Shown: piece after piece, positions 51,956 to 61,468 of the stretch | Layout of the letters: the number at the start of each line of letters is the position of its first letter | How positions within the stretch are numbered: position 1 is the first letter of the stretch | Assembly: GCF_029029525.1 (NCBI RefSeq) | Contig: NZ_JAKJSC010000002.1 | Span: 558,001-622,000, forward strand | Length of the DNA: 64,000 nucleotides | DNA from: Labilibaculum sp. DW002 | GTDB taxonomy: Bacteria; Bacteroidota; Bacteroidia; Bacteroidales; Marinifilaceae | Direction: 5' to 3' | Translations under genes and position numbers: made by a program | The notes under the pieces: generated by a model | Told to the model about the DNA's origin: nothing | Database searches by the model: none | The model's input: the letters and a program-made list of their open reading frames with translations, nothing else

Positions 51956-52136
51956 GTATGTGTATAGTTAAATGTTTCGTATACAAAATTAATTATTCTG
52001 AGCACCTGTGCAATAGTTCGTTTAACAAAACAAGAAAAATACAAGCGCAGCTAAATTTGTTTTCAGACTCTTCAGTTTATTATTAAACGATCTGTTGTAT
52101 CTTTACGTCTTATTTTTAAATCAACCCAATAAAAGA

Positions 52137-53174
52137 ATGAACGATTTGCTTAATAGGATTGACAAAAATCTAATTAAAGAAGCGAAAGTATTACTTTCTG
52201 ATTCAACAAAAATTTCAATCATACCTCATTCAGGTCCAGATGGTGATGCGATAGGCTCATCGCTTGCTCTATATCAATATTTAAAGAAAAAAGGAAAGCA
52301 AGCACAGATAATAAGTCCAAGTGCATACCCTGTATTTTTAAAATGGCTGCCAGAAAATTCTGATGTTTGGATTTATACCAATGGTAAGAAAAAGGCCGAG
52401 GAGTATTTGAATTCTTCTGATTTGATATTTATTGTAGATCATAATTCTTTTAAGCGCTCGGGCGATTTAGAAACAGTTCTAGAGAAAGCTACTGCAAAAA
52501 AAATAATGATTGATCATCATCCAGAGCCAGAGCCAATTGTAGATTTGATGTTTTCGGATGTGAAAATGTGTTCTACTTGCGAAATGATGTACGAATTTAT
52601 TGAAGCATTAGGCGACGAGAACTTAATTGATGATCGAATTTCAGAATGTATTTATACTGGAATCATTACTGATACGGGTGGATTGAGTTACAATTCTTCG
52701 CAACCAAGAACCTATCAAATTGTAGGTAGCTTAATTGCAAATGGTATTGATAAAAGTAAAATTCATTCTAATGTATACGATAATTTCTCCCCAGATCGCA
52801 TGAAGTTGTTAGGACATTGTTTGGATCAAGGAATGGAAGTGTTGTCTGACTATCAGGCGGCTATAATAAAGCTTACAAAGGAAGATTTAGTACGTTTTAA
52901 TTACAAAGATGGAGATACAGAAGGCTTTGTGAACTATCCTTTATCTATCCAGGGCATGAAGATGTCAGTTATCTTTATTGAAAAAGATGATGTGGTAAAA
53001 ATTTCATTTAGATCGAAAGGAAATGTTCCTATTAATAGTGTTGCTCGCGAATATTTTAATGGTGGAGGACATATGAATGCCGCTGGAGGTAGAACAGATC
53101 TTAAATTAGATGAAGCAATAAACCTATTTAAGAAAGTATTGCCTGATTTTCATAAAACTTTGGAAGAAAAATAA
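52137..53174 (+). CDS. DHH-family phosphoesterase (NrnA-like)
   Basis: A 345-residue enzyme from ATG 52137; a TTG at 52095 gives 14 implausible extra residues. DHH domain motifs are HSGPDGDAIGSS, FIVDHNSF and the DHH motif IDHHPEPEP, with GIITDTGGLSYN, which bind manganese. The C-terminal DHHA1 domain has the glycine-rich NGGGHMNAAGGR. Relatives degrade short RNA (nanoRNase) and pAp or cyclic dinucleotide products. It ends in a strong terminator at 53349. Confidence 0.92.
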   Translation: MNDLLNRIDKNLIKEAKVLLSDSTKISIIPHSGPDGDAIGSSLALYQYLKKKGKQAQIISPSAYPVFLKWLPENSDVWIYTNGKKKAEEYLNSSDLIFIVDHNSFKRSGDLETVLEKATAKKIMIDHHPEPEPIVDLMFSDVKMCSTCEMMYEFIEALGDENLIDDRISECIYTGIITDTGGLSYNSSQPRTYQIVGSLIANGIDKSKIHSNVYDNFSPDRMKLLGHCLDQGMEVLSDYQAAIIKLTKEDLVRFNYKDGDTEGFVNYPLSIQGMKMSVIFIEKDDVVKISFRSKGNVPINSVAREYFNGGGHMNAAGGRTDLKLDEAINLFKKVLPDFHKTLEEK

Positions 53175-53348
53175 ATCACTATTTGTAAAATAAAAGACTT
53201 AGTGGTATGATATTTGCTCAGTTACGATTAGTGGTCGTCTTTGATTGATGATGATTTGTTTTAGGGGATAATAAAATCAAAGATTAACCAATATTGCCCG
53301 ATTTTAGGTGGTCGGGATAGTAACCTGAATTTTTATCTATGAAGTTCG

Positions 53349-53381
53349 CAGCGCAGATTCATCATCTGCGCTGTTTTTTTA
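53349..53381 (+). terminator. Intrinsic terminator of the DHH phosphoesterase gene
   Basis: A perfect 10-bp stem (CAGCGCAGAT/ATCTGCGCTG) with a 5-base loop is followed by seven T. It comes 175 bp after the stop codon and directly abuts the end of the convergent methylase gene. Confidence 0.88.
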
Positions 53382-53385
53382 TGTC

Positions 53386-54093
53386 CTATTTATCTCTGTG
53401 GATAAGGAAAATTGTAGGTCTCTTGTGTAAATCAGGAACATTGTTTTTCCAGTTTTTAACAGGCATTGTTTTGATGTATTCCGTTTCGAGCGTAATGTCG
53501 GCAGCAATACAAAGCTTGGTACTTGGATGGCAATTTTGAATCAGATCTTCTACCATTTTCATGTTTCGAAAAGGTGTTTCGATAAACATTTGGCTTTGCC
53601 CTTCGTTAATCGAGCGATTGTCTAATTGCTTGATCTTTTTTGCTCTTTCTCCCGCTTGAATTGGTAAATAACCATTAAAAGCAAAGTTTTGTCCGTTAAA
53701 ACCAGATGCCATTAAGGAAAGTAGGATAGAAGATGGACCTACCAAAGGAATAACCTTAATGTCTTTTGTGTGTGCAATTTTCACAACATCAGCGCCAGGA
53801 TCGGCAACTCCAGGACAACCAGCCTCTGAAATGATTCCCATGTCATGCTCTTTAAGAGCATTTAAATATCCTGAAATATCATTTGGCGAGGTGTGTTTGT
53901 TCAATTCATAAAAGGTCAATTCATCAATATTGATGTTTCGATCTATTTTTTTCAAATAGCGACGAGTTGTTCTTATATTCTCAACAATAAAATGTTTAAG
54001 ATCAGGAATAAGTTGTTGAATGTGCATTGGGATTACCTGATCAATTTCAGAATCACCCAAAGTTGTTGGAATTAAAAAAAGTTTGCCCTTCAT
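53386..54093 (-). CDS. RsmI-like SAM-dependent methyltransferase (tetrapyrrole methylase fold)
   Basis: A 235-residue cytoplasmic protein of the tetrapyrrole methylase superfamily. It begins LFLIPTTLGD, has the SAM-binding ISEAGCPGVADPGADVVKIAH near residue 92, LVGPSSILLSLMASGFNGQNF near 120-140, and FIETPFRN near 170. These match RsmI, which 2'-O-methylates C1402 of 16S rRNA, although this is a short variant of the type common in Bacteroidota, whose rRNA target is not proven. Confidence 0.88.
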   Translation of the reverse strand: MKGKLFLIPTTLGDSEIDQVIPMHIQQLIPDLKHFIVENIRTTRRYLKKIDRNINIDELTFYELNKHTSPNDISGYLNALKEHDMGIISEAGCPGVADPGADVVKIAHTKDIKVIPLVGPSSILLSLMASGFNGQNFAFNGYLPIQAGERAKKIKQLDNRSINEGQSQMFIETPFRNMKMVEDLIQNCHPSTKLCIAADITLETEYIKTMPVKNWKNNVPDLHKRPTIFLIHRDK

Positions 54094-54192
54094 GATTGAT
54101 TAATTTTGGGCAAATGTACAAAATAACTTATTCACTAATTCTGTTTGTTGAATTCAATTTCATTTTTCTTATTTACATTCAATATGAATAAT

Positions 54193-54223
54193 TTTGAATT
54201 CAAGTTGATTTGTTTCATCTTTG
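54193..54223 (+). promoter_or_regulatory. Promoter of the BASS-like membrane protein gene
   Basis: TTTG at 54193-54196 and CATCTTTG at 54216-54223 (seven of eight positions of TAnnTTTG) are separated by 19 bp, the standard Bacteroidota spacing. It supports the ATG at 54251 rather than the upstream TTG. Confidence 0.6.
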
Positions 54224-54250
54224 CACTTCATCGGCATTATTGATTACAAT

Positions 54251-55183
54251 ATGACACAGATTGCAGCTAAAATAATATTAAATCGAAACTTTATTCTGGT
54301 TCTTGCAGTAATTTTAGGATTGCTAATTGGAGATTGGGCTACTTTACTAAAGGACTATACTTTTTATATTTTAGCGATTGTTATGACTTTCTCTACAACG
54401 GGAATTTCGACTAAAGCAATGTTTCCTTTAAAGGAGATGTTTGTGCCCATGTTGCTTGGTTCATTTTTAAACTATGTTGTTTTTGGTGTTGTTATTATTA
54501 GTGTTTCCTATTGGTTAATGCCTACGCCCGAATTGTTCCTTGGTTTTGTCGTAATTGCTTCAACTCCTCCCGGGGTTGCTGTAATTCCCTTCTCGCACAT
54601 TTTAGATGGAGACCTTAAATATGCAATTGTTGGAACTTTAGGCGCATTTATTTCTTCCTTGTTTTTTGCACCACTTATCGTCAGCTTATTTTCGAATGTT
54701 GACGGAGGAATCGACCCACTTCAATTGTTTGTTACAATGGTGCAACTGGTTTTACTTCCTTTGTTGATTTCTAGATTATTACTGTGGAAGCCGATCAAGC
54801 CAACGGTAGAGAAGGTAAGGGGGAAGATTGTCGATTGGGGATTTGCTCTCTTGATTTTTACTGCTGTAGGCTTAAATAGGCAAGTTTTCTTCTCAAATTT
54901 TGAGATACTATTTCTTGTTGCTCTGGTCTTGTTTCTTAGTATATTTGGTTTGGGATGGTTTTACGAATGGTTTAGTAAGAAAATTGGCATTTCGGCGCCT
55001 GTGGCAGTTACTCAAAACCTGTTGGTTACAATTAAGAGTTCAGGCTTTGCTGTTGTAACAGCATTAACATTGTTTGGTAAAGAAGCGGCTATCCCTTCTG
55101 CCGTAATGGCAATATTTGTTTTGTTATATTTACTCTACCTTTCCATAAGAAAAGAGTATTTCGGTACCAATAAAAGTGATTAG
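54251..55183 (+). CDS. BASS-like (bile acid:sodium symporter superfamily) membrane protein
   Basis: A 310-residue integral membrane protein with about nine to ten helices. From ATG 54251 it starts MTQIAAKIILNRNFILVL; a TTG at 54221 lies on the -7 box. The segments FSTTGISTKAMFP, VIASTPPGVAVIPFSHILDGD and the late NLLVTIKSSGFAVVTALTLFG give the two crossover-helix proline/glycine regions expected of the BASS/AEC-type fold. The substrate is unknown, an organic anion carried with sodium being the general family role. Confidence 0.65.
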   Translation: MTQIAAKIILNRNFILVLAVILGLLIGDWATLLKDYTFYILAIVMTFSTTGISTKAMFPLKEMFVPMLLGSFLNYVVFGVVIISVSYWLMPTPELFLGFVVIASTPPGVAVIPFSHILDGDLKYAIVGTLGAFISSLFFAPLIVSLFSNVDGGIDPLQLFVTMVQLVLLPLLISRLLLWKPIKPTVEKVRGKIVDWGFALLIFTAVGLNRQVFFSNFEILFLVALVLFLSIFGLGWFYEWFSKKIGISAPVAVTQNLLVTIKSSGFAVVTALTLFGKEAAIPSAVMAIFVLLYLLYLSIRKEYFGTNKSD

Positions 55184-55213
55184 CCAGCAGATTTACATTA
55201 GAATTGAAACTGA

Positions 55214-55981
55214 ATGGTGAAATTAACATTTTTAGGTACTGGAACCTCACAGGGTATTCCCATTATAGCTTGCAAATGTCCCGTTTGTTTATCTACTGAT
55301 AAAAGAGATAAACGATTGCGAACTTCTGCCTTAATTGAGGTTGATGATATTTCGATAGTGATAGATAGTGGTCCCGATTTTAGGTATCAGATGTTGAGAG
55401 CTAAAGTTGAAAAATTGGACGCTATCCTTTTTACACATGAGCATAAAGATCATACGGCAGGATTAGATGATGTTCGAGCATTTAATTGGGTAAATAAGAA
55501 AGCTGTGGATATTTATGCTGAGGAGCGTGTACAAACTTCCCTAAAGCAGGAATTTGCTTATGTGTTTGCAGAATTTCGATATCCGGGAATTCCACAAATG
55601 AATTTGATTGATCTTACCAATGAAGCTTTTCATATTAATGGGACAAGTATTCTTCCGATAAGGGTAAGGCATTTTAAATTGCCTGTTTACGGATTTAGAA
55701 TTAAGGATATGGCTTATATTACAGATGCCAATTATATTTCGAAAGAAGAAAAAGAAAAAATGAAAGGCTTAAAAGTTTTGGTGTTAAATGCGCTAAGGAA
55801 AGAAAAACATCTTTCTCACTTTACCCTTCCTGAAGCCCTCGAATTGGTTGCGGAATTAAAGCCCGAAAAAGCATATTTTACACACCTTAGTCATCAAATG
55901 GGATTTCACGATGAGGTGGAGGCAGAATTACCCAAAAATGTTTTTTTAGCTTACGATGAATTGGAGATTGAGATAAATTAA
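55214..55981 (+). CDS. Metallo-beta-lactamase-fold hydrolase, PhnP-like
   Basis: A 255-residue cytoplasmic phosphodiesterase-type protein. It opens LTFLGTGTSQGIP and has a Cys pair (CKCPVC) that can hold a structural zinc, as in PhnP. The metal site HEHKDHTAGLDD lies near residue 75, further histidines are in VRHFKLPVYG, the aspartate is in YITDANYIS, and the final histidine is in YFTHLSHQMG. PhnP-like proteins cleave cyclic ribose phosphates or nucleotides; the substrate here is not clear. Confidence 0.9.
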   Translation: MVKLTFLGTGTSQGIPIIACKCPVCLSTDKRDKRLRTSALIEVDDISIVIDSGPDFRYQMLRAKVEKLDAILFTHEHKDHTAGLDDVRAFNWVNKKAVDIYAEERVQTSLKQEFAYVFAEFRYPGIPQMNLIDLTNEAFHINGTSILPIRVRHFKLPVYGFRIKDMAYITDANYISKEEKEKMKGLKVLVLNALRKEKHLSHFTLPEALELVAELKPEKAYFTHLSHQMGFHDEVEAELPKNVFLAYDELEIEIN

Positions 55982-56008
55982 GGGATTTGTTCTGAGTTTA
56001 TAGTTTGG

Positions 56009-56047
56009 AAAAAATTAGTGCCATCATCATGAAGATAATGGCACCAA
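56009..56047 (-). terminator. Terminator of the GH29 operon
   Basis: In minus-strand RNA TTGGTGCCAT pairs with ATGGCACTAA (one G-U that is A-C on the plus strand) and is followed by six T. It lies 25 bp after the GH29 stop. Confidence 0.8.
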
Positions 56048-56071
56048 TAGGTATAACTTTAATTTTCTTTA

Positions 56072-57631
56072 TTATTCTATATGTGCTTCTGTGTCACCAC
56101 CAATTGCATTTTCAGTATATCCTTCTAAAGTAATTTTGTAAGCATGAGCGTAATTTGAAGGTAGAATTTTAGGAGCCTTTATAACAAGACCTTTTTCATT
56201 TCTTTCCCAAGAGATTTCTTCATTACTTCCTAATAACTCGATTTTCTCAATTTTTGAGTTCAATACGCCAATTTGAGTGCTTAAAGATTTAATTACAGTT
56301 TCATCTTCAGGCTTGTCCATTACAATTGCATAGAACTCTTTATCAGATTTTTTAGTGAAGCGAATGTCAGTGTTTTGATAAATGATTTTGTGTTTTTCAA
56401 CTTTGTGTCCACCTTCAGGCAAACGGGTAGGGCCTTCACCAAATACTGTCCAAACACGTGTTCCATAAATAGCATCGCCATTTACTTCTAACCATTTTCC
56501 CATTTCGGTTAATAGATTAGCCATTACTTCAGGAATGGTTCCATCAGGGTTTGGTGGTACATTCAATAACATACAGCCATTTTTTGATACAATATCAACC
56601 AAGATATCCACAAGCTCGTTTGGTGTTTTAAATATTGCTCCCGGGCGATAAAACCAAGCTCCAGGAGAAGTGTCGGTTAACCACATTTGATCTACAGGTT
56701 GGTTGGGACGACCACGTTCATAATCTTTGATGGCTGTGCTTGCCGGGAATGTGCTTTCTTTGTAACAAACAGCAACTTCTTTTTTCCATTCCAATCCTTT
56801 GTTGTGATAATAAGCAAGGAATTCTTGACGACTTTCATCTGTCATATTTTCCAACCACCAATCAAACCAGATTAAGTCAGGCTGATATACATCAATATAC
56901 TCTTTTAGTTTCACCCACCATTCTTTGTAAAAACTGGCATCAGGAGTTTCTGAGTCTAAAGCGTGAGGATTTGTATACAAATCGTAATCCTCTGGACTTA
57001 CTCCTCCATATTTGTGGGCAGGAGCAAAATATTGCCAAGTAAAGGCATGGTGAAAGGAAGCCATAAACTTCATGCCTTTAGCTTCAATTTCTTTCTTAAG
57101 TTCTGCGGAAGGATCAATGCCTCCATAATTCATTGAATTCCAGCGTGTAGATTTTGCATCCCACATGGCAAAGTTATCGTGATGCATGGCAACAGGACCG
57201 GCAAATTTTGCGCCTGAAAGTGCAAATAAATCAGCCCATTCTTTTGCATCAAATCCAGATGGATCAAATTTTTCGATAAGTTGCTTGTATCCGAATTCTG
57301 CGGGATCGCCAAAATGCTCAGAATGATGAACAAAGTTAGTTGTTGGCTTACCATTTTTAGTCGGTACTTTTTTGCCATCTTCGTACATCTTCATTCCGTG
57401 CCAACCAGCATAGAATTTCTTAGGATCAGTTCCTTCAAAAGCATTCGATACAGGTCCCCAATGGGCATAAATACCGAATTTAGCATCCTGAAACCATTCT
57501 GGCACTTGATCTATCTTCTCTAATGATGCCCAATTTTTCTTAAATTTCTTGGGTTTCTGCGCTTTCGCGAATCCTACTGTGTTCATTGCAAGAAGAATGA
57601 ACGCAATTATTCGAAAGTGATTAATTTTCAT
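56072..57631 (-). CDS. Alpha-L-fucosidase (GH29)
   Basis: A 519-residue exported enzyme from ATG 57631 (signal ending near FAKAQ); a longer frame from 57691 puts 20 residues before the signal. GH29 marks: WFQDAKFGIYAHWGP near residue 45, FNFVHHSEHFG-like block, the AKFAGPVAMHHDNFAMWDS-type barrel strand, FMASFHHAF, and the nucleophile D257 in LIWFDWWLENM. It would release alpha-linked L-fucose, feeding the fucose operon about 21 kb upstream. It is the second gene of a two-gene minus-strand operon after a beta-propeller hydrolase. Confidence 0.94.
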   Translation of the reverse strand: MKINHFRIIAFILLAMNTVGFAKAQKPKKFKKNWASLEKIDQVPEWFQDAKFGIYAHWGPVSNAFEGTDPKKFYAGWHGMKMYEDGKKVPTKNGKPTTNFVHHSEHFGDPAEFGYKQLIEKFDPSGFDAKEWADLFALSGAKFAGPVAMHHDNFAMWDAKSTRWNSMNYGGIDPSAELKKEIEAKGMKFMASFHHAFTWQYFAPAHKYGGVSPEDYDLYTNPHALDSETPDASFYKEWWVKLKEYIDVYQPDLIWFDWWLENMTDESRQEFLAYYHNKGLEWKKEVAVCYKESTFPASTAIKDYERGRPNQPVDQMWLTDTSPGAWFYRPGAIFKTPNELVDILVDIVSKNGCMLLNVPPNPDGTIPEVMANLLTEMGKWLEVNGDAIYGTRVWTVFGEGPTRLPEGGHKVEKHKIIYQNTDIRFTKKSDKEFYAIVMDKPEDETVIKSLSTQIGVLNSKIEKIELLGSNEEISWERNEKGLVIKAPKILPSNYAHAYKITLEGYTENAIGGDTEAHIE

Positions 57632-57779
57632 GATTTTAAAATTTGCCTTCAAGACAAGTTGATGCACACATGTGAACTGATTTAGAATCATTTTTTTTGT
57701 GTGACATATTTTTTTGTCCTGATGGTAGTATATAATTATTTATTTTTCCTCGTCTTAGGAAGCAGTGCTTCTTTACCTA

Positions 57780-59435
57780 TTATCTGATGATCACGGCTCC
57801 TTCCAGTACAACTGATTTTTGTTCTTTTTGGTTAATTGTAATTCTTAGCTGTGTGGTGCTTCCGATTTCTGTAATTTTTTTGGCATATAAGGTCAGTACC
57901 TGTTTTTCAAATGGTTTTAAATCAGGAGCCTTAGCTTGCACTAGTTCTATCCATTTTCCATCTTTTTGGAATTCTATTTTCACATCTGATAAAGAGGATG
58001 AAACTTGACCGAAATTTTGAATTTCCAGCTCTATTTTTAATTCGCGACCGTTTAAAGAAAGGATAGGGAATCTGCACGAAAGTGCTTGTTCCTTGTAATT
58101 TACCCAAGGCAGACGTGCGTACGCAAATAATAATTTTCCTTTTCTAGTTTTTCCCAATAGTTTGGCTGCAAAATTGTCCTCATTCAAACCATTTTCAGCT
58201 GCGTTGAATGTGATAATTAAATCATCGCCTGATTTTTTCGTTTTTAGTACTTTAGAACCTCCACCGTAGTTTACCTTTTCGGAAGCGCCGAAGCGTAAGG
58301 ATTTAAGATTTATATCTTTATGCGGGTTGAAACCTTCTTCGGCTTCGATTTTAATGCGAATTAGTTTAGTCTGGGAACCTATTTTTTCTTTATCAAGAAC
58401 CGTAATTAAACGACCAATTGTTAATGGAATACCAATATTTTTTGAGCTGTGATGATCACTTCCAAGATCTTGCTTTTTGATGGTGTCTGCGACAGCAAAA
58501 TTAGCTTGAATAGCTCGTCCGTACTTATCTTGTAAAACCTTTATTCGTTCGAATTTGTACCAATCAACTTTGGTTCCATCTTCATATTTTGCAATTCCAG
58601 GCTCGTAAGCTTCACCAGGTTCAACTTTCCAGTTGATTCCGTCTTTGGATCTCAGATAGTAAGCAATTCTTCCCAGCCAATCGTTGACGATCATGTGATA
58701 TTGAATGTTGGTACGCCAAACCACAGGATCTTCATATCTGCCATCGTAAGGTGGATACACACTTTTTTCACTTACCTGATAGAAAGGAGGGAGGCCATTT
58801 TCACTGAGCCAAATACCACCACCTCGACAAACCATTAAGTAAGAATCATCTTCGCGTTGTGCAAAAGTAAAGTTGGCCATATGATCGAAAATAGGTCTAT
58901 TTCGTTGATCGAATTCAAACTTGTTGTATTTCCATGGACCATTCAGGGTATTCGATAAATAGTAGCCATTATTCACGTAAAGCACATATCTACCATCTTT
59001 TATCTGATAAATTTCAGGATTGTGTCCTTTGCCTATGGTTTCCTTGTACTTGAATGGTCCCATAGAATTGTCGGCAATGGCATGAACAACTTCTGAATTT
59101 GGCCATTCCATGTGTCCTTTTTGTGAATCTTCCCGCCAACGGCAAACGTACAGATGATAGTTTCCCTTCTCATCTTGTTTGATATTTCCGCCCCAATAAG
59201 ACCATTCATCTTCTTCAATACCATTGTCCGTGTAACGAGGCTTTACGGCTTTAGCACCCCAAGTATCAGAACTTAGTTTACCTATTGTTGGAATGGGTAA
59301 AAAGCGATCGATAAATAGGCCACCTCCAGCAAGCCCTTCCCATTCTTTAGGGCGTTGTCTTTCAATGTCCTGAGCGATGGTCATATTTGCTGTAAGTATG
59401 GCTAGTATTGAAAGGATTAGTAAACGGATTTTCAT
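57780..59435 (-). CDS. Beta-propeller glycoside hydrolase-like protein (GH43/GH117-like fold)
   Basis: A 551-residue exported protein with a signal peptide ending TIAQ. Residues about 60-330 show repeating blade-like segments (WSYWGGNIKQDEKGNYHLYVCRW, GHNPEIYQIKDGRYVLYVN, FDHMANFTFAQREDDSYLMVC, RYEDPVVWRTNIQYHMIVNDW), as in five-bladed propeller glycosidases of the GH43, GH32 and GH117 type. The D and E residues in these turns are candidate catalytic residues. The C-terminal 200 residues are beta-rich. The family is not resolved. It lies 148 bp before the GH29 gene, so it probably acts on the same fucosylated glycan. Confidence 0.6.
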   Translation of the reverse strand: MKIRLLILSILAILTANMTIAQDIERQRPKEWEGLAGGGLFIDRFLPIPTIGKLSSDTWGAKAVKPRYTDNGIEEDEWSYWGGNIKQDEKGNYHLYVCRWREDSQKGHMEWPNSEVVHAIADNSMGPFKYKETIGKGHNPEIYQIKDGRYVLYVNNGYYLSNTLNGPWKYNKFEFDQRNRPIFDHMANFTFAQREDDSYLMVCRGGGIWLSENGLPPFYQVSEKSVYPPYDGRYEDPVVWRTNIQYHMIVNDWLGRIAYYLRSKDGINWKVEPGEAYEPGIAKYEDGTKVDWYKFERIKVLQDKYGRAIQANFAVADTIKKQDLGSDHHSSKNIGIPLTIGRLITVLDKEKIGSQTKLIRIKIEAEEGFNPHKDINLKSLRFGASEKVNYGGGSKVLKTKKSGDDLIITFNAAENGLNEDNFAAKLLGKTRKGKLLFAYARLPWVNYKEQALSCRFPILSLNGRELKIELEIQNFGQVSSSLSDVKIEFQKDGKWIELVQAKAPDLKPFEKQVLTLYAKKITEIGSTTQLRITINQKEQKSVVLEGAVIIR

Positions 59436-59449
59436 AAGTCGATTTCGTT

Positions 59450-59617
59450 TTAATTATTCCAATTTCCGGTAATGATTTTTTCGTTCTCAGGATAATTGTT
59501 GTCTGTTTCTTTTAGTAATTCACGTTTTTTATTCAATTGTGTGTTTAGCTTCTTTAGTAAGAGAAGCCCATTGGTGTAAAAATTCAAGTCATTGACTTTT
59601 ACAGATTGATATCCGTA
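59450..59617 (-). pseudogene. C-terminal remnant of a lost gene upstream of the propeller hydrolase
   Basis: On the minus strand 55 codons read open (from YGYQSVKVNDLNF to a TAA at 59450-59452), but a stop immediately precedes them and there is no start. The tail ends 15 bp before the start of the propeller hydrolase, the spacing of an operon neighbour. The charged coil (KKLNTQLNKKRELLKE) resembles the C-terminal tails of some secreted hydrolases or sulfatases, but I cannot name the family. Confidence 0.4.
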
Positions 59618-59940
59618 TTAGGCCTAAAATCAAGAAAAATTGATTTGCAAATCACTTTGAGGTAGGTTCATGTGTTTTATCATTTTCCTTTTTACAAATT
59701 TCAGGAAAAAAGTGTGTTTTTATGGAGAGATATTTTCATGAAAAAGGGGTGTGTTTCATTTATTTGGTGGCAAACCCAAAGCAAATCACAAGTGTGCAAG
59801 AGGCTAAAATCCTAAATGATTACCTTATAAAACTTTAAGTTGTTTGGTATATCATCTGTTTGGTAATCGATTGATTTTAGGTAAGATTCAGTCTTATAGT
59901 GTTTTGGTGTAGGCTTCTTTTATGTACCCCCTTTTTGAAT
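59618..59940. other. Degenerate intergenic stretch
   Basis: The 835-bp gap 59436-60270 between the propeller hydrolase and the MFS gene has gene remnants at each side. Between them, about 320 bp are AT-rich and closed in all frames, with nothing recognisable. Confidence 0.6.
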
Positions 59941-59965
59941 GGTATTTTCACACCCATAGTATTTT

Positions 59966-60202
59966 TTGATTCTTTTTTAATAGGTGATTTAAGCGTGTTA
60001 ACTCAGCAATCCGAAGCAAATTTGGAAGTTTTTTTTGCAAGATGAAATTCGAGACGAAGTTGTCAGGTTTAAAGCCAGTAAAGATGTATTTCCTTTGACC
60101 AATCAAAGGGAGGCAGCAATGTCTGTGGCGTTTTGGATTCGGCCTGAAAATATTGACAAACAAGAAGTGATGTCGGGTTTGAGCGGAAAGCCCAATTACT
60201 AA
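59966..60202 (+). pseudogene. Frameshifted remnant of a LamG-domain protein
   Basis: On the plus strand the frame FDSFLIGDLSVLTQQSEANLEVFF runs into a T8 run at 60029-60036. The next frame then continues LQDEIRDEVVRFKASKDVFP...MSVAFWIRPENID to a TAA at 60200-60202. The MSVAFWIRP core is characteristic of LamG/concanavalin-like lectin domains. The frames join across the homopolymer, and both ends lack the rest of a protein, so this is a decayed gene fragment. No start codon or operon context remains. Confidence 0.5.
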
Positions 60203-60270
60203 AATCAATAAGGACAAGACTGAATAAAAGCTGGAATCAATTCTTTAATTTGAATTGTTTGGAGTTTTTT

Positions 60271-61443
60271 TTATTTCTCAACCTTAATCATGAATAGCAC
60301 ACTAATTCCACCAAGTACAAAGAAGATTCCACCAGCCAACATTAAGGCAGATGAAAGGGTGAAGTGATCGGTGTACCAACCTAAAAATGGACCGATAAGA
60401 GCAAAGCAGATTCTGATGATAAAGTTACGAACCGAAAGCACCGTTGCTCGCATCTCCGATTCGGTAATTCTATTGATGTAATCTTTTAAAACAGGAGTTG
60501 CAATTCCTCTTACAAAGTAGAAAAAGAAGAGTACGCCAACACCAATTAATGAATTGAACCAGCCAGTTAAAATAAAACCAATTGATACACCAAGAACAAT
60601 AAAAATGGATGTTCCATTTTTGCCTAAATATCCTTCAATTTTATAGGCAGATAGCGCAACGAAACCAACCGTTAGGTTCAAGAGCGTCCAAATAACACCA
60701 ATGGTGCTTACTTCCATATCCAAATCACGTAAGTAAGGCTGAATAAACCATGCTAGCGTAAGTGTAGCGCAACCAATTACCGATGAGAGAACAATATTCC
60801 ATCGCAGTATGGCATTGTCCCAAAGAGAAAATTTAACAATGCTAAGAATGTGTTTAAAACCGACTTTTATTTTTACAGCATTTTGGTTCGGATCAACCAA
60901 TAGAATAGAAGCTGGTATGGCAATAAAGGCAATAAAGGATTGAAAAACAAATGGAGTTCTCAAGCTAATTAAAGCCAAACTACCTCCAGCGATACCTGCA
61001 AGTGCTTCTGCAAAGTTTCCAACAGACATAACGCGACTTTCTTGCTTAAGGTAATCTTTCTCTTTTTTCATTTTCAGAAGACTATCGTAGAGCATTGCCG
61101 AATCCGATCCAGAAATAAAACTGCTACCAATTCCGAGAATCAGCTCTGCCGTTAAAAAACCAGAGAAACCATGGCTGAAAGAATACACTACAAAACCCAA
61201 ACAGCCTAAAATCGAACCTAAAATCAACGATTTTTTCCTTCCCCAAACATCCGCAATGTATCCCGATGGAATTTCAAGAGCAACCACAGCAACAGAATAA
61301 ATTCCTTTAAGTGTAAGCACATCTTGCATGCTCAAACCATTCTCTTGATAAAAAAGGACAATGATTGGCATGGTTAGCATGAACCATTTGGCAATTTTGA
61401 TCAAATACAGTTTTGGAATGTTTCCAGAAATCGAAGCTGTCAT
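60271..61443 (-). CDS. MFS transporter
   Basis: A 390-residue, roughly 12-helix transporter from ATG 61443. A longer frame starts at 61494, but a perfect -7 box (61461-61468) lies within that extension. The loop 2-3 motif appears as GYIADVWGRKKSLILGS, and EIPSGYIAD marks a DHA-like group of drug or metabolite exporters. A DSAMLYDSLLKMKKEKDYLKQES loop lies between helices 4 and 5. The substrate cannot be read from the sequence; the group includes multidrug exporters. It is not obviously tied to the sugar genes. Confidence 0.85.
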   Translation of the reverse strand: MTASISGNIPKLYLIKIAKWFMLTMPIIVLFYQENGLSMQDVLTLKGIYSVAVVALEIPSGYIADVWGRKKSLILGSILGCLGFVVYSFSHGFSGFLTAELILGIGSSFISGSDSAMLYDSLLKMKKEKDYLKQESRVMSVGNFAEALAGIAGGSLALISLRTPFVFQSFIAFIAIPASILLVDPNQNAVKIKVGFKHILSIVKFSLWDNAILRWNIVLSSVIGCATLTLAWFIQPYLRDLDMEVSTIGVIWTLLNLTVGFVALSAYKIEGYLGKNGTSIFIVLGVSIGFILTGWFNSLIGVGVLFFFYFVRGIATPVLKDYINRITESEMRATVLSVRNFIIRICFALIGPFLGWYTDHFTLSSALMLAGGIFFVLGGISVLFMIKVEK

Positions 61444-61460
61444 CTCATTAATTTGAGTTG

Positions 61461-61468
61461 CAAAGATA
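61461..61468 (-). promoter_or_regulatory. -7 box for the MFS gene
   Basis: TATCTTTG on the minus strand is an exact TAnnTTTG match, with a TTTG at 61485-61488 (16-bp spacer). It lies 17 bp before the ATG at 61443. Confidence 0.5.

Noticed and set aside
59948-60217. 89-codon minus-strand ORF
   Set aside because: It has no recognisable features, and the plus strand of the same DNA reads as a LamG remnant.
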